DNA of 64,000 nucleotides from NCBI GenBank assembly GCA_003255025.1, contig QANY01008571.1:430452-494451 (forward strand), read 5' to 3'. This DNA comes from Datisca glomerata. Its lineage: Eukaryota; Streptophyta; Magnoliopsida; Cucurbitales; Datiscaceae. Of this stretch, positions 24,145 through 34,769 are shown one piece after another; position 1 is the first letter of the stretch; each line of letters starts with the position of its first letter. Position numbers and translations under genes: made by a program. The notes beneath the pieces were generated by a model. It did no database searches, had not been told where the DNA came from, and was given only the letters and a program-made list of their open reading frames with translations.

Positions 24145-25040
24145 TGAACATGAATAATTCTCGGTGTTCGGTCACATTATTGGAAGAGAAAAATAATTAA
24201 AGCAAATGCCACAGAAGTATTACGAGAATAGTTAAATTTATCATATTGGCAGATCTGAAAAAGCTGATCTGGAGCTACTCGTCTAACCAAAGTAGCTGAA
24301 GTATAAAAGTCACATAGGAAGTCAGGAAAGCCAGAGAAGCCAATCGAGGGAGTCATCACCACGGCAAAGCTGGTAGCAATCACTAGAACCATCAGATTCA
24401 CCACACTACGCCAAATGATTCAAATTCAAAAAGTTGTTAATACTGATAAACAAGATGTATAGACAAAATTTGATATGACATGTGGCAAGATCTAGACCAA
24501 AGACACCATCGAAGAAAAGATATATCGAGAATCGTAGGATCAACTAGGCGGTTATGAAGAACAGACCAATCAGACGAAAGTACATGGATTGCCGACATGA
24601 CAATCCAAAGAAAATCTAATCAATACCATTGGATTGATCAGATGGTCAAAATTTACTAAATTTTTAATGCTTATAAGCTAAATCTCAGGAAATATTCTGT
24701 TGATCCTATTTTTAGATAGAATTAGATAAGTTGTATCAGATTCTATGTAACCAATTGAAAGCCTATAAATAAGGCAAGATGTAACTCCAAACACAACACA
24801 ACAACCCTCAACACCCATGAGAACAAGCTGACTATGCAACTTGTATTAGACTTGTAAACATTTTCACCCATAATAAAATATTATCAAAGTCTCTTTGTGG
24901 TTTTTCTTCCCTGGGTTTTTCACGTAAATTATGGTGTCTTTATTCTCTCATTCTCTCTCTTAATTATTCTCTATATTTTCATATTATGATGTAGAGAATT
25001 CACGATCAATTCTCAAAGACCATAAATTTTTTCCTTTACA
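24145..25040 (+). repeat. 3' LTR of LARD-like element
   Basis: The 896-bp LTR follows the polypurine tract. It begins TGAACATGAATAATTCTCGG and ends TTTTTTCCTTTACA just before the CTCTG duplication. It is the fuller of the two LTRs; the segment near 24320-24528 is missing from the 5' LTR. Confidence 0.9.
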
Positions 25041-25045
25041 CTCTG

Positions 25046-26526
25046 TTTGGGTTTGTCTCTGCGGATGACTCTAGTGTTTATGAAATGGCCCAAATTTGTC
25101 TCTTTCGGTGCTTATGGTAAGAAGTAAAAGAACAACCAAAGGCTTCCAGACTGCAATTTCTTTGCATGGGGCTAGTTTTAATATGAATTGACATACATAT
25201 ATCAGTATCTATAATATATTAAAAGGTGAAAGTAGAGAATAATTTTTTTTGGACAATTTCAATCCATCTTTATTTTTACTAATCTAAAACTGCCCTTAAA
25301 ATGTACACTTGTCAATTTCTATTTTCCCATCAAATAAAGATTTGTCAAAATATATCAATTGGAAAGTGACTTTTAAAATGTGAATTGGAAATGACTTTTA
25401 AAATATGATTTTTGAAACGTAATAGAATGAGAAGTGGTTTTTGAAATTTAGTATTAATTCACGTAATAACTTTTACATTTATACGTTTCTACAACGGGTT
25501 CATACATTTATCTTAGTTTAGTTTTCTGATTGTTCTTCTTTGTATATTAAAAATTAAAAGAATAAATTAAACAAACAAATATTGTATATAAAAAAGTGTT
25601 CATGCAATAAGATGTTTTATATCTATTGTTTTTTTGTACTTGGTTATGATTATATTATAAGCATGCAAACTATTGTTTATGAATCACATTGACACCAATT
25701 AAAAATGATATGTGAAACGCATGCAATTGGACTAGTATTGATAAAAGAATTGTACAAGCAACTACTTCCTTTAGAACCCTCACAGTGCCTGCCAATTGTC
25801 TTGGTAGAAAGTGCCCAAGGTTTTTTCCTGGGATGTTATGTCTTATTGCAGTATTTTGCTGGTCGATTGAAGTATTTATGTTGCCTGCATTTTTTTTAGC
25901 GTTTCAAGTTCGTGCCATACTATGTCATGGTGGCCATGTGCTGCCTAGAGATTTGGTCATTTTTTCTCTCAATAAAGTAGGACTCAAGACACAAGAGCCG
26001 GACATAAATTTCTAATAATTAGTCATCTGGTGCTATAATCAAAAATTTCCTGAATACAGGATAGTTCTTTTTATGTTGTTTATTGGAAGGATAGAAAGAA
26101 AGTAAAATGTCGTATTATTCTAGCGTGTTTATCTTTTGTACAGTGTTTCTCCTGAAAGATCAAGATTTTATGGAAAATCGAGGTTCTATAAGTCTTGTGG
26201 TGTTTAAGGTCAAAGTAGAACAAAAAGATTTTTAAGGAGTCTTTTGAGGATGTCGATTCTTTGTGGGGGCAAGATTCATTTTTTTTATTTCTCTTTGGGT
26301 GTCTACTACTAAGCATTTTAAGAGTACTTCCCTATTTTTGATAAATGCAGATTGGCCAGATGCTTGTGTAGGGTGATTTTTTATCTTTTGGAGTTTGGTT
26401 GGACTTCTTAACCGCCTAGCTTTTTTGTACATTTTACACATCAATTCAAATTTAGTTTCTTATAAAAAAAAATCCAGCTTATTTATCTTTATCCTTTTAT
26501 AATTCCTTCTACCTGTTTCTTTGTAG
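25046..26526. other. Spacer; possible exon remnant and LINE 3' remnant
   Basis: Bases 25046-25112 joined to the sequence before 18032 read as a short open segment followed by GTAAGAAG, a possible splice donor, so the LARD-like element may have landed in an old gene. I do not recognise the product. Bases 26100-26450 conceptually encode a degraded peptide resembling the tail often found at the 3' end of plant LINE pol pseudogenes (KVEQKDF..., SLWVSTTKHF), with low confidence. Confidence 0.3.
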
Positions 26527-26913
26527 AGAGCTTGGCAAATTCTCCCTGAAGAACAAGTGCTTAATGTGGTCTCAACACTCAAGCTCAATAATCCAAGGAG
26601 CATTTAACTCAACAGTAGCAGCAACAACAACAACAAGCTTTGGCTAAAAACTCAAACAATGACCAGGCTACGGCTGTACATCTTGCTACTACCAACGGTA
26701 TGGCTAGTGTAAATAACTCATTCAATCCACCATCTGCATTGACCTTATCAAGCACCATTGTTGGATTATTACACCAGAATTTCATAAACCCGAGACTGTA
26801 AAATTCCATAAACAATCCAAGCAGCAACCTTTACATGGAAAATCTTATTCAAATCTCATCCCCGGGTTCTTCCAATCCAATAATGTAGACTCGATCGAAC
26901 CCCTCATCCTTTC
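26527..26913 (+). pseudogene. SEUSS-like pseudogene, last-exon part 1
   Basis: This matches the start of the last coding exon of the intact SEUSS gene (53133 on). It shares the splice-acceptor context (TTTGTAG before AGAGCTTGGCAA), the CAA/CAG glutamine run, GGTATGGCTAGTGTAAATAA, the ATTGTTGGATTATTACACCAG segment and TCTTCC near the end. Frameshifts and stops (TAA, TAG) break the frame. The retained acceptor shows a DNA-level duplication, not a processed copy. The sequence stops at the copia LTR and continues at 31725. Confidence 0.92.
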
Positions 26914-27373
26914 TATCAGTATCTGGTCGATACTAACTCAAAATTTAACCCTAAGTGTTTTAATCCTTATGCTATTGTGATGCAGAAAACTAAAGAGCCC
27001 GAGTGAAATATTGAAGAGAGTAAAAATTGGAAGATCAGAAGCGAAATGCGATAGGAGTGGAGAAGAATTTGTACACAAAGACTTATACTGGTTCAGCTCA
27101 AAGAGCCTACATTCAGTTGAGCTCAAGTCAGAGCCATATGCACTATAATATAGGTAAAAGTTACAAATTACTAGCTTTAGAGATTTACAGTATTTGCCCA
27201 TTCCTGAATACCTAACAAACTTAACTCAGATAGCTAGAAGTAGAATATGTTTTGGTATACCCTCAACGTTGGTTCTGATTATTTCTCAAAGAATGCTTTC
27301 TTGCTGGATATCTCTACGTAGGAATACTTTCTAAACAGTATGCTAGTCGTGTCTTGGCTTTTGTTTCCTTTTA

Positions 27374-27414
<41 letters not shown>

Positions 27415-27532
27415 GTTAAAGAGGAATAGCATAATTGATGAGGTTCAACCAAATGTGTTGTAGGTAGTTTAGATAACTGCTTGTAACTGGTTTTACTATC
27501 ACATGAGGTTCTGTATTGAACAAATAACAACA
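26914..27532 (-). repeat. 3' LTR of copia 2 (left)
   Basis: 619 bp, starting TATCAGTATCTGG (the expected TG is mutated to TA) and ending CAAATAACAACA. It contains a (TG)18 microsatellite at 27377-27412. It has an extra segment near 27107-27210 absent from the other LTR. Confidence 0.92.
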
Positions 27533-27585
27533 ATCTCCACCTTGATCATACGGGACCTCATCTCTCTGTATAGTGCATAGGAACC

Positions 27586-27990
27586 CTAGGTTATCACAGC
27601 TCCACCCAATCTGATCATCCATTTGTCTATGTTGAGGAATTCAAGGCATTGCTTGAATTTCTTCACTGATAAGACTTTAGTTCCCATATCTGCAAGATTA
27701 TCATCTGTTGAAATATTCTTTAGTTTTACTTCTCCCTTTGCCACTATATCTCTGATGTAGTGATATCTGATTTCAACTTGCTTGGTCCTTTCATGAAAAA
27801 CTGACTTTTTACATAGGTGTAATGAGGACTCACTATCTGAATAGACAGTAGAGACTTCATCATTTACGCCTATTTCTTTGAGAAGTCCCAGAAGCCACAT
27901 TGCCTCTTTGAAAGCCTCTGTAAAAGCAATATATTCTGCCTCTGTTATGGATAAAGCCATAGTGCTTTGGAGTTGAGACGTCCAGCTCAT
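27586..27990 (-). pseudogene. copia 2 RNase H
   Basis: A 134-codon open stretch has the RNase H motifs of copia Pol: SITEAEYIA (catalytic Glu), SDSESSLHL (catalytic Asp), RTKQVEIRYHYIRD, and the ADMGTKVL tail. It degrades the RNA strand during reverse transcription. It stays open although RT upstream is deleted. The start Met is internal to Pol. Confidence 0.85.
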
Positions 27991-28009
27991 ACAGTTGCCA
28001 TTTATGGTG

Positions 28010-28720
28010 AATACGTAGGATGTGGTTGATCTCCTTTAATCTTTATCCCCTGCATAATCAGAATCTACAAAACCATCCAAGCATATTTTACCAGTTCCCT
28101 TTGTATAGGTTAGGTCTACATTTGTTGTACCTTTTATGTATCTCAAAAGCCATTTCATGGCCTACCAATGGCCTTTTCCCATGATTGCTCATATATCTGT
28201 TCAGGACACTTATTGAGTGAGCTAAATCTGGCCTAGTACTAATCATAGTGTACATGATAGAGCCAACAATGGTAGAGTACTTTTGAAATTTCTTCCCTTT
28301 CTATATCAACCTTAGGACAAAGCTGCATAGACAATTGAAGTGGTAACATCTCTTCTTGCATAGCTTTAAGCCATTTCCTTGGATCATTTCCTTGTAAGGC
28401 TTCTGTTAGCGTTTGTGGTTCTTGTTCCTCCAAGTTTTGACTTGAAGACAAAGCAAATGCAATTAGATCAGAGTTAGAAAACTTAGGATAAAGTTTTACA
28501 TGTCTTCTTTCTCTATCTCTTGTCAGCTGATAGTTCCTTAGAGGGTCTTGTGCTTTAGCCTCTTCTGATTATTGGTCTCCCTTATCTTGGTCAGCTCGAT
28601 CTTGTGGTTGGTATTCATGCTCATGAGTTTGGTCAGTGAGCCAGCTTGCTTTAGTCAATGGCTGCATCTCAAACTCAACTTCCTTGGATTTTCCTTTATC
28701 TTTATTGTTTTCACCTGCAT
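28010..28720 (-). pseudogene. copia 2 RT region with internal deletion
   Basis: The minus strand reads the RT start motif (ALQGNDPRKWLKAMQEEM, near 28395-28345). It then passes directly into sequence that normally lies after RT (LPLQLSMQLCPK near 28335, MKWLLRYIKGT-like near 28150). The whole catalytic palm, including YVDD, is missing. The join falls near 28340. Confidence 0.8.
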
Positions 28721-28735
28721 TGCTTAAAGATTCCT

Positions 28736-29908
28736 TCAAACAAGCATGTTAGTTTCATTACACTTGACATCCCTGCTAGTAATAATTTTCACACGTGCAA
28801 ATTCCTTAGACCATAGTCTATAGCCCTTGACACCTTTTGAGTATCCTATAAGTACACATTTTAGTGCCCTAGGTTCCAATTTACCTATGCTTTGATGTGC
28901 AAAAGCTGCACAACCAAACACTCTGATATGACTTAAGTTCGGTGGTTTACCATACCACCTTTCTATGGGAGTTTTGAGTCCAATAGCAGTAGATGGACTC
29001 CTATTAATTAAGTAAGCAGCAGTTTTAACAGTTTCACCCTAAAATTTCTTATTAAGACCTGAACTTAATAACATGCATCACACTTTATTCAAAAGAGTCA
29101 CATTCATCCTCTCTGCTACCCCATTCTGTTGGGGAGTATTCCTAATAGTCTTGTGCCTTAGGATACCTAGATCTTTGCAGTGTGTCAAAGATGTTATTGT
29201 AGAATTCCAAACCATTATCAGTTCTCAATAATTTAACTTTTTACCAGCCTGGTTCTCTGTGAGTGTCTGCCAGCTTTTGAATTTATCAAATGCTTCGTCT
29301 TTCTGTTGTAATAAGAACACTCAGACCATTCTAGAGAAATCATCTACAATTGACATAAAATAAAGATTACCTCCATGTGTTGGAGTAGGTGCTGGACCCC
29401 ATAAATCAGCATGGACATACTCCAAAACAGTTTTAGCTTTATGAGATCCAACATTGAATTTCAACATGTGATACTTTCTTAACACACAATGCTCACAAAA
29501 CTCTAAGTTCTGAATCTCCTTGTTGTCCAGTAACCTATGTTTGCATAGAACTTGAAGACCTTTGTCACTCATATGGCCCATTCGTTTAGGCCATAAATCT
29601 GCATCAGAATGATTAGTCCTGCTAACCATGGCAGCACTTCCAGTAACTGCCTTCCCAAGCATGAAATATAGTCCATTTCTTTTTACACCCTTAATCACTA
29701 CCAAAGATCCCTTTAAAATCTTAATTGTTCCATTTCCTGCCATGTAAGTGTACCCTTCTTCATCAAGTGCCCCTAGAGAGACTAGGTTTCTTTTCAAGTC
29801 AGGGATATATTTCACATTTCCTAAAGGTCTTACCATCCCATCATACATTTTGATAGCAATTGAACCTATCCCAAGTACATCACAGGCTTGATCATTTCCC
29901 ATGAGCAC
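28736..29908 (-). pseudogene. copia 2 protease C-terminus and integrase
   Basis: Bases 29908-29321 are open for 195 codons. They run from the protease end through the integrase zinc domain (His replaced by Pro in WPKRMGHMS, then CEHC) to the core start (HADLWGPAP, VDDFSRMV). Frameshifts follow. The integrase C-terminal region MFGCAAFAHQ...LIGYSKGVKGYRLW lies at 28921-28736. The protease active site DSSCTYHMSP is near 29985-29955. Confidence 0.88.
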
Positions 29909-30099
29909 TGTTCCACCATTAATAACTTGAAAACTAGTGAATCAATCTCTTTTAGGACTCATATGATAGGTACAGCTCGAGTCTAGGATCCATTTAGTGT
30001 TGTTGCTCTCTATTGTGACAACAAGAACTTCACCATCACTATATTCATTTATGATAGCAGTAAGATCTCACTATTTACTCTCTTTTCTTTTTGCTTCTT

Positions 30100-31003
30100 T
30101 TTCCATCCATATCAGTAATTTTTAAAGTGGCCCACATTGCCACAGAAATAACATTTCTTGGATGTTTTCCTCCCTTTTAATTGAGATCTCTTGCTGCTAC
30201 TCCCTTGCTCTTCTCTCTTCCCTTCTGATTTTGAGATCTCTAGCTCCCCTTAATCAGCAAGTTTTCAATAACATCCTTCTTTTCATTTTCAGCTCAAGAT
30301 CTTTCGATCTTAGGGCTGAAACACACTCTTCCAAAGTGAGTGTAGTCCTATACTTAATAGCAGCCTTGACATCCTTAAACGAATCTGGCAGTGAGTTTAG
30401 GAGGATAATTGCTTCATTTTCATCACTCAATTTTTCATTAGCCTCAGCATTGGCCAATTCAATAGTCATCCTCTTAAAATCATCTAGATTTTGTTCAAGA
30501 CTCTTAGATGTATCCATCTTAAAATCGAATAGTCTTTCCTTAAGATAAATCTTATTTGTCAAAGATTTTTTCATGTACAGGCTCTCTAACTTTTCCCATA
30601 CCTTTGCAGCAATGTCCTCATCATTTACTTCTCTGAGAACATTGTCAGATAGATTTAAAATGATGGTTCCTAGAGCTGTTTCCATCCTTTCTTCTTTCTG
30701 ATCTTGAGATAGGGTATCCGGAAGTTTAGATGGGTCTTCTAGTGCCTTTAGAACCCTTTGTTGCGCCAACAGTGCTATGACTTTCCTTCTCCAAATCCTA
30801 AAATCACCAGTTCCATCAAACCTATCCACCTCAAACCTAGTTGATCTCATTTTTCTTGAGTCAAACCAATGACATTCTCTGCTCTGATTGAATAATATAG
30901 TAGTGTCCTTGATTTTTAAGGTTCTTGAGGTTTCTTGATTTCTTTCTTGGATTGAATCTTGATCAGATTCAACTTCTTGATCTGAATTTGATGATTTTGA
31001 CAA
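30100..31003 (-). pseudogene. copia 2 gag
   Basis: The minus-strand frame from 31003 to 30254 (249 codons) encodes UBN2-type Gag: FDGTGDFRIWRRKV, KVWEKLESLYMKKSLTNKIYLKERLF, LEQNLDDFKRM, EAIILLNSLPDSF. After a frameshift a zinc knuckle CYFCGNVGHFKN follows near 30125-30160, its last Cys changed to Tyr. This is the best preserved Gag in the window. Confidence 0.9.
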
Positions 31004-31148
31004 GTCTTATTCATTAGAATCTCTGCTTCCTGATGAGTCATCAAAAGACTCCCTTTCACTAGGTTCTGTCGTGACTTTAAGTTAAGGGTGACAGACTTCT
31101 TGTTAAATTCTTGAAAGGCCTTGGAACCCTGCTCTGATAATTGGACCA

Positions 31149-31566
31149 TGTTAGTATTTGGTCGATACTGACTCAAAATTTAACCCTAAGTAATCTTTAT
31201 GTTATTGCGATGCAGAAAACTGAAGAGAGCAGAAATTGGAAGACCAGAAGCGAAATGCTGAAGGAATGGAGAAGAATTTGGACACAAAGACTTATATTGG
31301 TTCAGCTCAAAGCGCTTACAGATTACAAGCTTTAGAGATTTACAGTATACCCAACAAACCTAGCTCAGATTACAAGCTTTAGAAATTTCTCCCTTCCTAA
31401 ATACCCAACAAACCTAGCTCAGATAGCTAGAAGTAGAACCCCTATTGATATACCCTTAACCCTGGTTCTAATTGTTTCTCTAAGAACGCTTTCTTGCTTG
31501 ATATCTCTACGCAGGAATACTTTCTGAACAATATGGCAGTCGTGTCTTGACTTTTGTTTCCTTTTA

Positions 31567-31605
<39 letters not shown>

Positions 31606-31724
31606 AAGTTAAAAAGGAATAGCTTAATTGATGAGATTCTGCCAATGAGTTGTAGGTAGTTTAGATAACTGCTTGTACCCGATTTTACTATCACATAGGG
31701 TTTCATATTGATCAAATAACAACA
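31149..31724 (-). repeat. 5' LTR of copia 2 (right)
   Basis: 576 bp, starting TGTTAGTATTTGG and ending CAAATAACAACA before the CTTTC duplication. It carries (TA)n followed by (GT)n at about 31567-31605, shorter and more complex than the (TG)18 of its partner. Confidence 0.93.
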
Positions 31725-31935
31725 CTTTCAATCACCAACATCTTCACTTAACCATCTTCCCACTAATAATTCCTTACATCAACTTGCACTTTCTTTAGAG
31801 GCTGACCCAACAGACTCTCAAAGCTCTGTCCAAAAAATCATACAAGAGTATATGATGTCAAGTTAACTTAATGGTACAGCTCCTTCATATAGGAAGGAAA
31901 AGTATATGGTTGTTGTGCTACTACTGAGGGTAAGA
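31725..31935 (+). pseudogene. SEUSS-like pseudogene, last-exon part 2
   Basis: Resumes right after the copia insertion with TTTCAATCACCAACATCTTC, matching SEUSS near 53500. It continues through CTCTGTCCAAAAAATCATAC and AAGAGTATATGATGTC, which align with 53613-53650. It lacks much of the segment corresponding to 53530-53590, and similarity fades near 31935. The true stop region is not recognisable. Confidence 0.88.
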
Positions 31936-34383
31936 TTCTAGTATTTCATATTCACCATTTGTAATCTTTTCCAACCCCAACCCCTCCCAAGGTTTTTTTT
32001 TTGCTTAAATTTTTCTCCATTTTTAAGTTTTGTTGGTCTTTAGAAAAAAAAGAATATTTTAAGAAAGGAAAAGTTCATTACTCCATGCCTAGCTAGACTT
32101 AAAATACAAAAGTGGCTAAATTATGCTTTTGATCCCTGATCTTTTGACCCTTTTTTTATTTTGGTTTATGAATTTTAGTTTTGGTCAATTCAGTCCTTTT
32201 GAACTTGTTTTCTATATGGTTCCTATGTGGAATCCATGAAATGTAGAAGTAATAGTGATATGATCCTACGAAATTAACTAGGTCATATTTCACTGCAAAA
32301 GTTGATAAACTAGGGATCAACTTGAAAATAAAGTCAAAGTTTGTGGATGAAATTGACTAAAAATAAAGTATATGGACCAAATGAATATATATTCAAAGTT
32401 TAAAGATTCAATTGACCAATAATAAAGTTAAAAGAGAAAAAAATGAAGAGGAATAAAAGTAAACGATCAGATTTGAAAACCATAGTTTGACCTACAACAA
32501 TAAACTTTGAGACCATGTTAACATAACTATCAAATTCAATATATTAACCTTGCAAGTTGCAACCAGTGGAAAGGGTCATTCGGTATAAAAATGTTATGTA
32601 ACATTATAATGCTTATCATTATAATGAACTCCATGTGTATGCAATTGCATGTAATGTCTAACATGTAATTAAATAAGAAAAAATATAATTTCAATTATGA
32701 CATAGACTTGGGGTTTCTCGTCAAGTAATATGTCACGTTATGGCAGTATCGAATGCCATGATGTTAATAGAATGAGATTTTCAGTCCAACACCATTGAAC
32801 TGTCTGATTAGATCTAGACGATCTAAATCTATCCAAATTGTTAAGGTAAAAATAACTTTTTTGACATTATTTTATTTTTATTCATCTGATTTAGATCATT
32901 CATATATGACTAAACGGTTGATATCAAATTTCATATTCGCGGAGAATACAAATTCGGTATAGTACTAGATAGAGAAGAAAATAGAGATATTTTTAGTAAG
33001 AGAATAGCAAACTTGGTCATGTGATATTCTGTGAAACCATCGATAACATCATGATTGATTCGTACAATTTTATTTCCTTTCAAATTTGTAGTTCTTTACC
33101 TAATTTATAGGGATAAATATGTCAATTCAAAAGGGTGGGTTGAGATATGATATATATGTGGGTATTATTAATCATTGGAAATGATTCAATTGAGGGGCAA
33201 TGCGAAAAGGATGTATTTTTTAATGTTCCATTCTGAGGGTACTTTCCCAGGGTAAGGGTAAATCTGCCATTTCAATTCATGTTAGGTTCAGCTTCAACCA
33301 AAATCAAAGATGGCTACTCAATGTTGACCCTTGCCGTTTACCGTTGGATGATGTTTTTTCTCAACAAATAGACAGACAGACAAGTTCCGGTATTTATATT
33401 TCATTTAAATTTAAGATCTTCAAACTTACAAATATCTGTTTAAAACGGAAAAATACAATTTATAATCATGTGTTAAAAAAACTTCAGCCAGTATTTTTAT
33501 ATGAATGAAAGTAAGAAAAACATAAGTTTTCACAACAAATCATAGAGAGAATAAAAATCAAGTACACATGCCTCAAAATAAAAAAACATGTAAGTTTTCA
33601 AATTTAGAACAGGCACGCATGTCAAAAATAAAACAAGACAGTCATTTAAAGAGATAAGATGAACATCCAGAAAATAGGACTTACAATAATATTTGTAAAT
33701 TAAAAGATACGTAGTAAGCACCTAAAATCTGTTAAATTTAATGTTTTTGCACATATAAATTATGTGTTTTTTCTAACTTGGTTTAGCTAATTAGTCGATC
33801 TCCATGACTTTTGTTTGATCTTAACTTCCAAATCAGCCAAACAGTTATCATCTTCTAACTTTCTTCACACGTATTTTCTTGTTTCACTTATTTATCATCT
33901 TCTCATGATGTTCTCAATTTTGATAAATGGAGTAAGATTAAATTTTACTTATATTTGGTATGTATTTGATAAATTCTTAATTTTAATAAATTCTTAGTTT
34001 TTGTAACAAAGAGTGACCGCTGAGGATTTTTCAAACGAACTAAGAAGTTGATTTTCGTAGAACTCTACTTTGTTACCAATGTTTTAATGTTTTTTAATCT
34101 TTGGATTTTTCTTTTTTGAATGAAATTTTAGCTTATTCAAAAAACTAAAATCAAAATGTAATCATTGATCACTCCTAATAGACAGTTTACACATTTATAA
34201 ATGTTGTCAAAGGATGGTAGTCTTGTAATATCAGTATAAGGCAATGTCATATTGCCAACCTTTGGTAGAGTGGATGGATGCTATGTCCTATAAACATCAT
34301 GAATGCATGACCCCATACGTTGATGATGGTTTTGATGGAGGTATGGATGCACATACTCGAACGAGTAATTAAAACGCTTAGCA
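31936..34383. other. AT-rich spacer
   Basis: No gene was recognised. Bases 32110-32440 have the TTGGTCAATTCAGTCC/GACCAAATGAAT style of a degraded MITE or retroelement tail, but no ends were identified. Confidence 0.45.
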
Positions 34384-34570
34384 TTTGTATTTAGGGTTAT
34401 GTAAAAACTAAACAAACTGAACTGCACTAAACTGAAAATGATCGTTTGATTCATCTTTTAGTAAAATGTGATTGATTCGATTTTGAATTTAAAAAAAACC
34501 AAAATTTTGGTTCAATCTAAATTTTTTTTACATTTTGAACCGAACTATTTATTCTCTCCCATATATAAGT
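34384..34570. repeat. Fragment of hAT-type MITE (AACCGAACT-rich)
   Basis: TTAGGGTTATGTAAAAACTA followed by ACTGAACTGCACTAAACTG and GAACCGAACT resembles the sub-terminal sequence of the hAT-type elements at 15.5 and 35.9 kb. It ends at the copia 3 LTR. Similar ACTCGACTAAACC...GGTTCAAATTTT sequence at 42650-42740 may be its other half. Confidence 0.45.
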
Positions 34571-34709
34571 TGAAAAACTAAAAGAGTTATTCTCAATGAT
34601 TAATGAAATAGAAAGTACATGGGGTATTTATGCAGATAAATAAGAAATCTGAAAATATTAAAATATTCTTAAACACTAAAAAAGTAAAAACAAACAATAT
34701 TATCCAACA
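34571..34709 (-). repeat. 3' LTR of copia 3 (left)
   Basis: The 139-bp LTR ends CCAACA next to the inverted polypurine tract CTCCTCCTTAAGC. The first 110 bases match 42370-42480. Confidence 0.85.
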
Positions 34710-34769
34710 CTCCTCCTTAAGCTAGCGCATAAATATCCATCATGCCAAGCTTGCGAGTAGTTGACTGTA

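Larger units (their letters stand above)
18037..25040 (+). mobile_element. Complete coding-free LTR retroelement (LARD-like), copy 2
   Basis: The 5' LTR is 18037-18728 and the 3' LTR 24145-25040; both begin TGAACA and end CCTTTACA. A perfect 5-bp target duplication CTCTG lies at 18032-18036 and 25041-25045. The primer site is at 18731 and a polypurine tract AATGGGGACAAA at 24133-24144. The 5.4-kb interior has no gag or pol frame. It is a series of tandem repeats, strongly purine-rich on the plus strand. The arrangement fits a large retrotransposon derivative mobilised in trans by a Ty3/gypsy-type partner; the partner is an inference. Confidence 0.92.
26914..31724 (-). mobile_element. Ty1/copia LTR retrotransposon 2, defective, inserted in SEUSS pseudogene
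   Basis: The LTRs are 26914-27532 and 31149-31724. A perfect 5-bp target duplication CTTTC lies at 26909-26913 and 31725-31729; removing the element and one copy rejoins the SEUSS-like exon. On the minus strand, the polypurine tract AAGGTGGAGAT adjoins the left LTR and a primer site ending TATCAGAGC, interrupted by an insertion, adjoins the right LTR (31131-31148). Gag, protease, integrase and RNase H are present. RT is largely deleted, so the element is not autonomous. Confidence 0.95.

Noticed and set aside
26914..31724. copia 2 as an active retrotransposon
   Set aside because: RT catalytic core deleted, zinc knuckle and integrase zinc domain mutated, several frameshifts.
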